DNA of 64,000 nt from Peromyscus leucopus (lineage: Eukaryota > Chordata > Mammalia > Rodentia > Cricetidae): assembly GCF_004664715.2 (NCBI RefSeq), contig NC_051068.1, positions 51,997,453 to 52,061,452 of the forward strand, written 5' to 3'. The position numbers and the translations under genes were made by a program. The notes beneath the pieces were generated by a model that did not search any database, had not been told where the DNA came from, and worked only from the letters and a program-made list of their open reading frames with translations. Below, one piece after another: positions 12,228-24,266 of the stretch. Every line of letters starts with the position of its first letter. Position 1 is the first letter of the stretch.

Positions 12228-12625
12228 ATTGGGGCTAGAGAGACAGTTAATTGGTTAGGGAAGAGCTTAGTCCTACCTCAACTTGACAGGGCATGCTTCG
12301 CTGACACCTATGAGAGGCCTGCCCCTTCTGAACAGAACCAGAGGAGGAGTGGATAGGGAGGGAGAGGGGAGGCGGTGGGAAGGAACAGAAGGAGAGGAGG
12401 GAGGGGAGACTGCAGTCGGCTTGTAAAATAAATGAATACATTTAATTAACAATAAAAAAGAGTACTTCCAGAGGATCTGGATTTAATTTCCAGCACTCAC
12501 ATATTGGCTTACAACCATCTCTAACTTTAGTATCAGGAGATCCAAGTGTTCTAGGCACATACATTGTACACAGATATACATGCAGACAAAACACAGATAC
12601 ACTTGAAATAATTTTTTAAATTTAA
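12228..12625 (+). mobile_element. B2 SINE split by an L1 3' end
   Basis: The B2 head lies at 12232-12260 ('ggggctagagagacag...ggttaggg'). The rest resumes at about 12458 ('aagagtacttccagaggatc') and runs through 'acaaccatctctaac' to an A/T-rich tail. The two halves join cleanly against the B2 order, so the interior at 12269-12457 is an insertion. Confidence 0.7.
12269..12457 (+). mobile_element. L1 3' UTR end nested in B2
   Basis: Contains 'acctcaacttgacagggcatg', 'ggcctgccccttctgaacag', a G/A-rich tract and an AATAAA-bearing tail, as in one class of rodent L1 3' ends. It is severely 5'-truncated. The flanks AAGAGCTT (12261-12268) and AAGAGTACTT (12458-12467) look like a diverged target-site duplication of B2 sequence. 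Confidence 0.65.
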
Positions 12626-13984
12626 AATTATAAACAATTGGAAAGCAAGGGATGGGTTAAATGTAAGTCTCAGGGAAAAAAAGATTTTCTATCATTATTC
12701 TTATGAAAGATAATATTAAATAAAATATAACCTTTTATAATAACCTAGCTTTTTATTGTCATTATTATAAAACTCCAAATACACTAAGATATTTCATAAA
12801 AATGGAAAGAAAACTGAAAATTCATGTGGAATTTCTTAATATTCTTGTTTATCACTTAAGTAAATTAATTGTTTTATGTATCAACATATTTTATCTCCTG
12901 CAGAATTTACTTGTTAAAGTTCTCATGTGATTCTAATGATAACTAAATAATCAGAGCACCATTTTTGTGTGTTTGTGTGCTTTAAGCAGAAGACTTGAGG
13001 TTCCAGCAGCTCAAGAGAATTTGTTAAAAATAGATTATTATTATAATGGAGTTCAAGATCTGGATACATGTCCAGTCAGGTCATGAATATCTCTAATATA
13101 AGCTCATAATTATTCAAGTTTAAAGGGGAAAAGCCAAAGTAAGCAAAAACTATATTAGTGCATAGCTTACAGTGAGTTTTCCCTCCACACACTCCTATTA
13201 GTATAATGACTTTTAAAATGGATGTTTAAAAGCAAAACACAAAAGAGTATGCGGTAGACTCCCTAGGCATTGCACCTGAGCGTGGGCATGGATGATGAAT
13301 CATGCTCATGACTTAAAAAAATCTCTGCTGCACCACTGCAGTTCCCTGCAAATAGTTTACTAGAAGCATTTGCAGAATCAGGCTCTGCTTGCTTTTCTTT
13401 GTGCATTCTGCTCAAATTGTTGTTATGAATTAATATAAAATATAAAAGCATATTTGATAAGTGTTTTAATCTTAAAATTAATTTTAATAATCTGTCTTGG
13501 ATGTATTTTCAACATAAATGTATCCATTTGATTTAGAATGGTATATGTGCAAAAGACTAGGAAAGCTCTTATGTTTTCCATTTCTGGATTACAATTGTGT
13601 TTTTTCCTTATGAATCACCTCAGGTGGGATACTTGGTTATCTATAAACCCAGTTACTTGTATCCTTAGCTTAGATAGTATAGTATCTTTCCTGATTCTCT
13701 CACTATAGCTGCACTGAAATTTAAATAAAAGCTACCCTGATCTTTATATGATGAATTGTATTTGGAGGGCAATTAGGATAATATATTTACTAAGAGAATG
13801 AATAGCAGTAAGTTTACCCCTGAAGCCTAGATAGTTCAGCTTTCAGTCCTCATCTGAGAAACATCTTTGTTTAGTGCATGGATGTAAACAGAAAGTTACA
13901 ACTTGTCAGAGTGCAGAGACTACATGGATGTGAGTGCAGAGTCAAAAATATGACATCTTTATCAAAACTCCTTCTTCAAACTAC
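12626..13984. other. AT-rich DNA, nothing recognised
   Basis: No coding signal or recognisable repeat. The minus-strand 62-codon frame at 13263-13451 has no identifiable domain. Confidence 0.5.
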
Positions 13985-14475
13985 AGGGTGCATTAAGGAT
14001 GGAGAAATGTAAAGATTTCAAGGGTCAGAGTCCCAGGAGGACTTGTGAAAACAGTGTCTTCTGGATAGGATAGGGCCATTGCTCTTACAAACACATGAAA
14101 GTTGTGTTGGACTGTACAAGACCTGTACAAGAGCTAGCCAGTCAAAAATTCAAGAGTGGATAGGACATGGGCACATGAGCCTCAACACCTAGCTGTAAAA
14201 CCATTGGCAATGGATGATTGTCAGGAAGTTACGAGACATTTCTCTTTGGAGACAAGATAGCTGACAAATTATACTCCAACAGATGTCTTCACAGACATTC
14301 CTGTTTGGGCAGCACAAATTGGACACTTTGGATAATAAAATAGCGAGGACATGAAGTTGGGAGTGGTGGGGGGAACAACAAGATATGAGGGGGGTTAAGA
14401 AAAGGGATAGGAATGGATATAGTCAAGTATATTGCATTGTGTATTCTCAATTAATTAATCAAATTTGTAAAACAT
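13985..14475 (+). mobile_element. Old L1 3' UTR (Lx-like), sense
   Basis: Blocks such as 'caagacctgtacaagagctagccag', 'gggcagcacaaattggac', 'gacatgaagttgggagtgg' and an A/T-rich end follow the order of old rodent L1 3' UTRs. It is strongly diverged. It is of the same class as 17756-18295. Confidence 0.55.
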
Positions 14476-14654
14476 CAACTTAGCTAGTAGACACTTTATT
14501 TTTGGAGTACATGTCAGAAGCAAATATGTCTATCCAAACAGTGCAGACAGAGAATGAAAATCTGTATAGAAGTACAAAGTCTGATGCTTTCTAACCCTTT
14601 GCAACTAGGAAAGACATGGTCCATAGTACTGTGCCTTTATTTTCTTTCTTTCTT

Positions 14655-15969
14655 TTTCTTTAATTATAACTGCATGGCCATGGCTCAGACATTTTGCTAG
14701 CTAGCTCTTATATCTTAAATTAGCTCATAACTATTAATCTATGTATCACCACATGTTCTGTGGCTTTACCTGTGTCCTATTACATGTTGTTCCTTGGGCA
14801 GCTTGCTGGCATCTCTCCCAGCCTTTTTCCTGTCTCTCTCTTTAAACTTCCTGCCTGCCTCTAAGCTGCCTTGCCAGAGGCCAAACAGCTTTATTTATCA
14901 ACTAACCAGAGCAACACATATTCACAATGTACAGAAAGATATTCCCCCATCACTTCCCATTTTCTGTCTAAACAAAAGGAAGGTTTGAACTTTAACCTAT
15001 TAAAATTACATATAACAAAACAGTTATCAAGCAAGAATTACAGTTATAACATCTAGTCTATTTGTATTTTGTAAAAATTAAAGAAAAATTTTTATCTATC
15101 CAATATTTGTGAGTCTAAGGTTTCATATCTAATTTATCTTTTATGATAAACAAGGAAAATTATAACTATCTAGTCTTCAACTATATCAAAGACCTCAGAA
15201 GGATATAGTATTAAACAGGAAATGTATTACAAGCAACGTTCAAAGTTCTGGAAATTACAGAGACAGCTGCTTGCCTGGACAGTCATTCAAAGTTCCTCTG
15301 AAACATTAGGGCATCCTTCTCTAGGCCTAGAGTTTTTCTGTCACTTTTTCACTCTGTCCTGTAGAATGTCTGGCAGTTTCTTCTGCAAAGCAGGAACCTG
15401 AAAGAACATCTTACTTTGCAAAGTTCAGTGGTCATCTTCCTATGGGTCTTGCATGTCCAGTTTATACAACATACTGTCAAGCAGTTGACACAAGGGTACT
15501 TTTTTGCCCAGTGGCTAACTTTTGACACAAAGAAAGCAAACTCCATAATGAGTTTATCCAATGCCCATTATTCTCCTTGAAGTAATTGGTGCTGTCAGGA
15601 GCAGACATGTTTCATTGTCTAAAAAAGTCTAAGTTTTTAAAACATTCTAAATGCCATATTCTGTAGGTCTTGAAGAGACTGAAGATAACCTACCTAATTG
15701 AAATGTATCTATGTATAGCTATAAAACTTAATTAGCATAACTCTAATTTTTATTATCATAGATAACTAATTATTAATCTGTGTTTCTTACTTATACATTT
15801 TATACATTATAAATTCAAATAAGCTGCACAAACATAATACCTTAAACAAGAGTAGAAATATACATACAGTATAACAAAATGCCTATAAATTTGTAACAAT
15901 AAACTAAAACCCATTCCAATGTAAAACATATGTAATAAAATTAGGTTTATTTCAGTTCTCATATACCAG
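14655..15969 (-). mobile_element. Unclassified 1.3 kb rodent repeat, antisense copy
   Basis: The reverse complement aligns along almost its whole length, in one order, with 45951-47230. Shared blocks include 'aatatggcattta', 'gaggtctttgat', 'aactagatagttataattt-like', 'gcaagaattacagttataac' (reverse of the 46860 block) and the purine-rich part. Identity looks like 70-75% by eye. The minus-strand frame at 15349-15561 (70 codons) is partly mirrored in one frame of the other copy, but no known domain is visible. It is probably LTR/ERV-derived, given the relation of one end to LTR-like fragments; this is not proven. Confidence 0.65.
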
Positions 15970-16520
15970 TGTTTTGGGGTTTCTTTTTGTTCTTTTTTTA
16001 TTAAGAGATTTTCTATTCGTTTTACATACTAACCATGGATTCCCCTGTCCTCCCTCCTCCCACTCCCTAGCCTTCTGCCCTAACTCCTCCCTATTTCCAC
16101 CTCCTCCAAGGCAAGGTCTCCCATGGGGAGTCAGCTGAGCCTGATAGATTCAGTTGAGGCAGGTCAAAGTCCCTCCTCCCTGCACCAAGGCTGCTCAAAG
16201 TGTCTCACCATAGGCACTAGGTTCCAAAAAGCCAGCTCAAGCACTAGAGACAGGTACTGGTCACACTGCCTGGGGGCCCCTAAACAGTTTAACTGTCTCA
16301 CTTATCCAGAGGGTCTAGTCCAGTACCATGGGGGCTCCTCAGCTATTGGTCCACAGTTCATGTGTTTCCATTAGTTTAGCTAGTTGTCTCTGTACTTTTT
16401 CCAATCATGGTCTCGATAGCTCTTGTTCATAGAATCCCTCCTCTCTCTCTTGCACTGCCTTGGTCCAGGGAGGAGGGATTCTATCTGAGGAAAGGGATGC
16501 ACTTATTCATTGTTTTGGGG
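15970..16520 (-). mobile_element. L1 3' UTR insertion with 10 bp target-site duplication
   Basis: An antisense L1 3' UTR (15980-16510) starts at the left with a T-rich tail, then the C-rich mirror of the G-tract, and ends at its 5' truncation point near 16510. It is flanked by perfect TGTTTTGGGG at 15970-15979 and 16511-16520. It inserted exactly between the 1.3 kb repeat and an old sense L1. Confidence 0.85.
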
Positions 16521-17150
16521 CCTGCAAAATGGTACAGCCACTATGGAAATCAGTGTGGATATTTAAAAATAAATAGAAAGACAGAAATAGATTTAGCATC
16601 TAATCCAACTAAACCACTCCTGGGCTTGTCCCTGAATAAATCCTATCTACTTAGATATTTATTCATCCATGCTCACTGCTTCTCTACTCAATGTAGAAAG
16701 CATATATGAAGAGCCTAGATATCCATCCAATGGCGAAAATGTGTTCACATATGTAAAGTGAATTTTATTAGGCTTTCTTTAAAGAATATAGAAATTATGG
16801 AATTTACAGGAAATTAATGGAGCCATAAAATAATCATTCTTAGTGAGTAACCCAGATATGAGACAAATTTTATGTTTTCTCATATATATGGAAGTTACCT
16901 TTGAGTCTTTAGATATATATGTTCAAATTGGAGTATGGCTTCTATGGATAAAAATAACTGAAAGGCTAACCACGCAATAAAGGATAGATCTATGCCATGA
17001 ACACATTGGCAAAACTAAATATACCCAAGGAGCTAAAAACAAAACAAAAGATTTCATGAAGTGAAAGGAGTGGCATTGAGATGGGGGAATAGAAGAGTAA
17101 TTGGATGGAAGGGCATGGGAAATCGGGTGGATTTGATAATTAATGTTTTT
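16521..17150 (+). pseudogene. Old L1 ORF2 C-terminus and 3' UTR, sense
   Basis: The start 'ctgcaaaatggtacagccac' followed by 'tatggaaatcagtgtgga' matches the region encoding the ORF2 C-terminal domain. The text 'tattcatccatgctcactgcttctctactc' to 'gagtaacccagatatgag' continues in order through the end of ORF2. Stops and indels are frequent. The following stretch resembles an old L1 3' UTR. It lacks everything upstream and is not functional. Confidence 0.7.
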
Positions 17151-17270
17151 AAAACAAAACTTCAAGTAAGTAAACATTTTGAAATAATTCTTGTTACACA
17201 CTCTTGGCTATTTCTCTTAATTTATGGATATATGCTCAATTATTCTTATAAGAACTGTTTTCAGTGCATC

Positions 17271-17289
17271 AATGTACATATATATGTAT

Positions 17290-17340
<51 letters not shown>

Positions 17341-17346
17341 CATACA
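17271..17346 (+). repeat. (CATATA)n microsatellite
   Basis: A hexanucleotide CATATA array at about 17291-17340, preceded by TATATG-rich sequence. It gives a His-Ile repeat inside a chance 121-codon frame. Confidence 0.95.
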
Positions 17347-17755
17347 GGCACACACAGATGCATCTCTATCCTAAACAGAAAGTATTTGCAAATTCTTTTG
17401 TGAATGTATTTCTCCTTACTTTTTAATTAATATGCTAATGTAAGCTCTTAAATAAAGTGATGCATGAACTCTACTAAATGCATACATATTTTGGATTTTG
17501 GTAAAGTGAATCTTAGATAAACAACAACTAAACAATGGGATGGAATAAAAAATTTAATTGTAAACTTCTGAATCCCTTAAAAATAATCAAATTAAAATGT
17601 TCATACTGAGCCAAGTTTATCAGCACTTAACAGAGCCTTTGTAATTAATAGGAAGAGAGAAAGAATCTATCAAAAACTTGTAGTAATGGGCATGGTAAGT
17701 GTTAAGGGAGAACATTATAGTCATGTAGCAAATTTGACCTAATGTTGAATATGTA
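17347..17755. other. AT-rich DNA, nothing recognised
   Basis: No identifiable feature. Confidence 0.55.
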
Positions 17756-18295
17756 ATATATTCTGATATCTATTGAGATTTACCACTTGCAGCTTAAACA
17801 GTGATGTCCCTCCTCATATAACACTATGATAGATGCAAGACTTCTGACATCATAGGCTTAAGGAACACTGCAGAAGGAAAGGACAGAAGAATTGTAAGAT
17901 ATGGAATATGTCTCGGAGAGGACAGTAAATGCTGTCTATGGGCAATATTTTGTCCTTGCAATCACACATTCTCAACTGATACACATAATTGTACTAGGTC
18001 TGCACAAGAAGAGGCCCCTGAAAAACCAGGAACTGATGGAGGAGGGCCTCATAAAGTACTACTCTCACTGTGTAATTATATTCCATGGAATTTAAAGGTA
18101 TGAATTACTTGTCTCTGGTTTGTAGCCAGTGGTGATCCCACCAGACTCCAGTGGATAATCTCAATTCACTGGTCACACAGAATCTTCTAGTTAAAATGAA
18201 TGGGCCACATAACAAAATTCACAAGTATGGAAAAATTATAAATATGGGAGAATTGAAGTTTATAATCTTAAATAGATAAGACTGTTTGGTAAGAA
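17756..18295 (+). mobile_element. Old L1 3' UTR (Lx-like), sense
   Basis: The series 'gggcaatattttgtccttgc', 'gtctgcacaagaagaggccc', 'gaggagggcctcataaagtac', 'gccagtggtgatcccaccag' and 'ctccagtggataatctc' matches the order of the old rodent L1 3' UTR. The 64-codon frame inside it is not a gene. Confidence 0.55.
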
Positions 18296-18710
18296 ATAAC
18301 CAGAATGCATGGCCAATATGCATTCAATTGTCAATAAATTAACCAATGAAAACGTGTAGACTTTGGTAGATTTAAAGCAGAGACACCATGTGTATTATTT
18401 AGGACTAATCAACACATACAGAATAGGTATTTATGGATGTGTCAGGTCAAAAGAAGAATTTTAGATGTTATTCTGTGAATGTCTATTTACTTCATCACAC
18501 AAAGTTGAGTTGTGTGTCTTTATAATAATAGAATTTTCAAGAGTTTGAGATATATATTGATGTTGTTTCAATTTTCTTTTCTGCAAGAATTTCCCGAAAG
18601 AGTGAAGAGTGAAAACATCTTCACAAAATGGATATAATAGGAAATTATTATGTTGTTGTTTTTATTGTTAACTATCACTGTTTTTACTGTTCTTATAGTA
18701 GTTCTTATCA
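18296..18710. other. AT-rich DNA, nothing recognised
   Basis: No identifiable feature. Confidence 0.55.
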
Positions 18711-18811
18711 CCTAACATCCATGAGCACAGCTACTTGTAACTCCAGTTCCAGTGTGTCTTCTGCCCTCTTCAGGCCTTTGTAGGCATTTTTACTCATGTG
18801 CATATATACAT

Positions 18812-18812
<1 letters not shown>
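18711..18812 (+). mobile_element. B2-type SINE 3' part
   Basis: The blocks 'acttgtaactccagttccag', 'tgccctcttcaggcctttg' and 'actcatgtgcatatatacatg' follow the 3' half of B2/B3. The CA repeat that follows is the usual expanded end of such elements. Confidence 0.7.
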
Positions 18813-18890
<78 letters not shown>

Positions 18891-18899
18891 ACACACAGG
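18813..18899 (+). repeat. (CA)n microsatellite
   Basis: About 43 CA units with three single-base interruptions. It grew from the SINE end and should be length-variable. Confidence 0.97.
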
Positions 18900-20546
18900 A
18901 GAGAGAGAGAAAAACAGAGATAAAGAAATAGAGATAGACCAAGAGAAAAAGTTAAAGAATGAACAGATGGCACCTGAGAAGTGATGCCCAAGACTAATTT
19001 CTGCCTTCACACAGAGACACAGAAAAGTGTATCTACCCCAAACAAAAGATACACATGCACTTACCACAAGCATATACATGTCAGAAAAAAAAATATGCCA
19101 CTATCCTATAAATTCTGTTCTTCCTATTGTCTCTCATGTTTCCTTTAAACTTTTGTGAAACAATTTAAAATTTAATAAAAATTTACAAAAGGAATAACAT
19201 GAAACAGTGTGTTATTTCTCAAGTTGTGTCAAAATTGATCAGAGAAATTTTAGCCATGCCCAACACTTTGGTGTATATTCTCTACAAACAAGCACATCCT
19301 CCCCTGCCACTACCATTAATCTAAAAAAGAAAATTAAAGCCAGCATTGACAAACTGTTACTGTCTGTGTTGCAAAGCCAATTGGTGCTTTATCCTTAGAG
19401 GACAAAAAGAGATTTAAAGACTGTGCAATGCACTTTGTGATCAGGTTTATATAATATCCATAAATTGGGAGGAAATCTAGACACTTTAGAGACTTAAATT
19501 GGCTTTGATATCTACTAAATTTTATTAATTATAGACCAATTATATTTTGTAAAAGATGACTTAAATTGTGTCTGTCTAATGTTTCCTCATTATCAGAGTC
19601 TGATGTAACATATTTTGAAAGAGCTGTAGTATCTAATCAACTGACCTGCAAGTTCCTTTATCTCCCTAGTGCTAGTCTCAATATTTGCTATAAATATTAG
19701 GTTTAATTAACTGAATAAATTGTTGACATCCAGGTTTCTCTACGGTAGTTACATGGTTTTCCTTTATATAATCCAAAGACTTTTGGGCTTCTATTCTTTG
19801 TTGGCAAGTATACTTGTTAAGGATTTGAGTTAAAACTAATCATCATGGTCAACTTTTTCTTAAATATTCTTTGCACATTGATTGATCTCCATAGTATTGT
19901 AAGAAAATTATTTTTTAGTGCTAATTCTTCTTTTCTTATTTGTCAGGAAAGCATATTTTTTTCTGAGCCATTGCTTAAGTTGGTGTTTAAATCATCCCAT
20001 ATTTGCCCACCATGAAAATTTTTAATTGTTTTTCTTTTCCAACCACAATCTTTGGTTGTCTTTTATTATTTCATGAGCATTTCCAGAGTTGGTACAATGA
20101 GAAACATGCTATATCCCACCTTCATTGTTGATCTTAGTTGTGAAATATCTAATTTCTATAAAGATATTTGATTATTCATATATTTAAGTTTATTTCATGA
20201 AAATTTGAAACCTGAAAGTCTGCAGAATATTAATTCCCCCAATAGTTCACAATCCTCTTATTCTGTTGGTGGACAGATGTATTGAGCATTCTCCACTCTC
20301 TCTCTATCTCTGCTCTCCCTCTCTGCTTCTCTCTGTCTCTCTCTCACTCTCTCATTTCTGTCCCATATACACACAAACACACTATCATACATGTATATCT
20401 ACTTTTATTTGCAAATACAGGTATCATATGTATTCAAAATCTGCATGGTATATTCACAAGTCTAAATAAACACACTCTGTTTTTCTAGTCTTGCAAGTCC
20501 ATATTTGCTCCTCAGTGCTCTAATGAGGTAGTACAAAATATTCAAT
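18900..20546. other. Mostly unique DNA; low-complexity patches
   Basis: A GA-rich stretch follows the CA repeat (18900-18975) and a CT-rich stretch lies at 20290-20360. Otherwise no identifiable gene or repeat. The overlapping 67-68 codon frames at 20266-20488 come from the CT-rich stretch. Confidence 0.5.
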
Positions 20547-20553
20547 CAGATTT

Positions 20554-20600
<47 letters not shown>

Positions 20601-20761
20601 GTTTTTCGAGACAGGGTTTCTCTATGTAGCTTTGCGCCTTTTCCTGGAACTCACTTGGTAGCCCAGACTGGCCTCGAACTCACAGAGATCCGCCTGCCTC
20701 TGCCTCCCGAGTGCTGGGATTAAAGGCGTGCGCCACCACCGCCCGGCCCAGATTTCCCTTT
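20547..20761 (-). mobile_element. B1 SINE, antisense, with 13 bp target-site duplication
   Basis: The B1 body and a T-run of about 40 bases (20560-20748) lie between perfect CAGATTTCCCTTT copies at 20547-20559 and 20749-20761. The body is close to the cricetid B1 form and the tail is long, so this is one of the youngest insertions here. Confidence 0.95.
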
Positions 20762-21590
20762 ATATGCTAGTTTCACACTAGTTTGTAGCATATGTTCTCA
20801 CTCAACATGTTTCAAATAACCTGAATCATTTACCAACACTGATAGAATGTGAAGGATACCTGCTTCAGTCTATATGGGTACCATTAGCATTCTCCACAGT
20901 ATGTGAGACTCGTTGACCCTGCTTTTTGAGACACTATCCTCCAGTGGTCACCTGACACAACTCTTTCAAAAATGAAAAAATAAACCCATTTTATGTGTCT
21001 TCATATAATGCCCTTTTGACTGCACTTTACAGGTAAAATAGAGAAAGACTTGAAAGAAGGGAAGAAGAAAGTGAGACTGTAGGGTTAGAATATTGATTTC
21101 TACTGTTCTTTCTTCCCTTAGGAGAGTAGAAGTTATAATTTATGTCTATTAAATATGAAGAAGTTACTACATACCTCCTTGACTTACCAAAATCTAATGA
21201 AAATTGGTACTATTAAAGATTTAAGGACAGCAATCAATAAAAATATTTAAATCACTTTATTATTCTTTCAAATGACATTCAATCATTGTTTTAACATCCA
21301 GTAAAAATAAAGTTATAATCCTGTTATGGCTTGAATTTGAATTCCTTGAAATGTTCTCACTTATGCACCTGATTTTAGTTTCCTTTAGTTTTCTTTTCTG
21401 CATTCATGGCAATAAACCTCTGATTCATGGGTTTTTGATACCAGACATCTCTAATATAACAAATATGCAAACTGCATTTGAGATACTTTCATTTATTATT
21501 TACTAAATGAAATATTTTCGTTAGATACAGATTTCTTTTTGATGAAATGATTGTTTCCATAAAATTTATTTATTATTTGTGCATGTGCAT
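20762..21590. other. AT-rich DNA, nothing recognised
   Basis: No identifiable feature. Confidence 0.55.
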
Positions 21591-21603
21591 GCATGCATGC
21601 ATT

Positions 21604-21646
<43 letters not shown>

Positions 21647-21785
21647 ACATATTCGCAGTACAGGTTTGGAGACTGAGGATAACATTATCATCTTAATCTC
21701 CTTCAAACTTTATTTGGGTTGGATCCATCACAGTTCATCAGGCTTGTGTGTAGGCTTTACCCACTAAGCCATTTCTGGCCCTAAT
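21591..21785 (-). mobile_element. B3/B4-type SINE, antisense, with GT repeat
   Basis: A (GT)n run at 21607-21641 is followed by 'gtatgtacatattcgcag' and ends in 'ggctttacccactaagccat', the reverse complement of a B2/B3-type A-box head. It is diverged in the middle. Confidence 0.6.
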
Positions 21786-21954
21786 TTTGTATACATTTGA
21801 AGAATACAGAAATATTTGAATTACAATTTAAAGAAACCATCAGTGCCTGTATTGCTTACTTTTCAGAATATTTTTATTTTAATATCTAAGATAATTACAA
21901 ACTTTTACATTTGATTTTCTACACTTTAATGTAAGTTTTTTTCTTTCATTTTCT

Positions 21955-22112
21955 TTGTTGTTGTTGTTGTTGTGACAGAGTTGCCCTGTGTCATGTTCCT
22001 GGATGTCTTGGAACTGACTTTGTCGAACACTCTGGCCTCCAATTCATAGAGATCCACCTGCCCCTGTCTCCCAAGTGCTGGGATTAAAGGCGTGTGCCAC
22101 CACTACCTGACT
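21955..22112 (-). mobile_element. Old B1 SINE, antisense
   Basis: A (TTG)n tail remnant at 21956-21975, then 'gagatccacctgcccctgtc' and 'gggattaaaggcgtgtgcca' in B1 order. Divergence is clearly higher than for the B1s at 8.6, 11.2 and 20.6 kb. Confidence 0.8.
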
Positions 22113-23639
22113 AGTATAAATTTCTTAATATTCACAATATTCACTGTATTTGAAGTAGATTGTTCCTCTTAGATGTGTAAAGATTGATTGTTACATCAAC
22201 TTGAATATCTCTATTCTCAATTCCTTTGTCTTTCTCAATTCTATTAAGGGATCTATTTAAAATACTCCAGATAATCTGAGGGTTTCCTCAAAGTACTTTG
22301 CTTTACACATGCATTTTACATTTTTTTTTAGATTTTTATAAAAACTTTGTTCCTTATCTGTCCTCTAATCTCTGTCTGCTTTTACTTTGCAGTTACACAT
22401 TTCCTCCTATTTACTGACTTTTTTTGTTTTGTAGTTTCACAATTTTTACAATTACATCTAATTATGTTTACTATCTGAAGATAATGATAGGTGATCTTTT
22501 GTTACAGAACTAACAAAGAGCAGGAAAACTGAAAATTTCCATATTTTAAATAGATATTTTAAGAGTATTCTAGATCCAATGCTATTTTTGATAAAAATTA
22601 GTGTACCTTATTACATGGAAGATTTTGTAAATGCTATTTGTACTTTGTGGGTCAGCTCAAATAAATATAATACTTGATTCACAAAATATCAATATGGGCT
22701 TGTTGTGAATTTCAATGTTACTTGTGAATTTCATTATTTCACTTGTTGATGAATATGAAAATTCTTTTATGAAATAGTGTTAAAGCATAAGGAGGGTACT
22801 GTATGTTCATATAAATTATGATTGAGGCCAGTTTAATCTTTCTGAGGTTACATATGAATGGCAAAATGGACCTTAACATTTTTATGAGATCACAAAATGT
22901 CAGTTATTGAATAATGACTATGAATAAATATGCTATTCACTGAATTTTAATCTTTTTACTCTGAAGAAAGGGATTTGGTAATGAATAAGTCCTTACTACC
23001 AGTCTTTCAAAGCGGAACACACTTTACAACTTATCAATTAATTGAAAGTTTATACTTTCATTGCCTTAACTTTAAAGATTAAATCATCTCTTCACTACCA
23101 TTTCTGATGAATCCTACAATGCTTGTATAATAAATGAAATTCAACATGATCTACACAAAAGATAAGATAGTAACATGATGGTGTTGCACTATCATGATTG
23201 AAATGAATATTATATTAGAGTTAGCAGTCCTATGCTAGTGATGGCGTGCTGGGAGGCACTCACAATGTGATCTGCTGAACAACGAAGGTCTATGGTCTAT
23301 GGTCTATGAAAGCATCCTTAAAGAGCTTTTTTCCATAAGAGGTATTCTTGATGTAGAATCAGCTGCTATAAGAACATTTTTAGAAATACCCTAAATAGCT
23401 AACTTTAAAACCCAGACGAGTTGGATGATGATAATTATATTTGAACTCATAAACAAGAGGAAAGCGAAAGAAGGCATTTGAAAAAAACAAAAAACAAACA
23501 AACAAACAAACAAACAAACACTGAAGAGTTGTGGTGTGAATTATTTCAAGTAGGTGTTGAAGGGGAAAAAATTCTTTCCCCCTAGACAAACTGTCTACAC
23601 AAATTCTTTTTCTAGGGCTTCACACTATCAATCTTTTTA
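22113..23639. other. AT-rich DNA, nothing recognised
   Basis: No gene or nameable repeat. It contains a short TCTATGG triplication at about 23289-23308 and the AAAC repeat listed separately. Confidence 0.5.
23480..23520 (+). repeat. (AAAC)n microsatellite
   Basis: About seven AAAC units after an A-rich start. No SINE body is visible on either side. Confidence 0.9.
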
Positions 23640-24240
23640 AATTATATTTTTCTTCTTTCTTTTATTGAAAATAGTTGTTTTTCATACAATATATTCTCAT
23701 CATAGATTCCCCCATCCCACTTCCTCCAAGACCCATGTATCTTTCTGCCCATAAAAATCCATACCTTGTTTCTCCCTAGAAAAGGAACAGATATCTAAAT
23801 ATAATGGTAAAGTAAGATAAAATAAAAACAAACAAACCAGAATAGGGCAAAACAAATAGAAGAAAAAGGACCAACCAAAGAGCATGAAACATATATGTAG
23901 AAGCAGAGGCACACATGCACAGGAATTCTCTAAAACATGAAACCAGAAAGTATAATGTAAGAGCAAAGGACCTATAAGATGTTAAAAAAAAATGCACTGT
24001 CAAAACCTCATGATATGAAGAATCTCCAAAAATATCATTGAGTTTCTTTTGTGTTGGTGATCCAGTGCTGCCCATGAGGTCTGCCGTTAAGATTGGTTTG
24101 TATCTCTAATGAGACTCCATTGTAGAGAACTGTATTTTTTGTTTCTGGGTGGTTAATAGCTTCCAGGTTAGGGATGGAGGCTTGTGTCCACTTCTTTCAG
24201 TGCTGGGACCATATCTAGTTCACACCACTCTGCAGAGGCT
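23640..24240 (-). mobile_element. Old L1 3' UTR (Lx-like), antisense
   Basis: The left end 'tattgaaaatagttgttttt' followed by 'catacaatatattctcatca' is the mirror of the old rodent L1 3' terminus. After it comes the A-rich internal part and the distal 'gcagaggcacacatgcacag' and 'gagactccattgtagagaac' blocks. The 88- and 99-codon minus-strand frames are UTR sequence. Confidence 0.6.
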
Positions 24241-24266
24241 TGTCAAGGTCATCTGAAATAAAGAAA

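Noticed and set aside
17061..17426. 121-codon plus-strand frame with His-Ile repeats
   Set aside because: It crosses an old L1 3' UTR, unique DNA and a CATATA microsatellite; the repeat produces the pattern.
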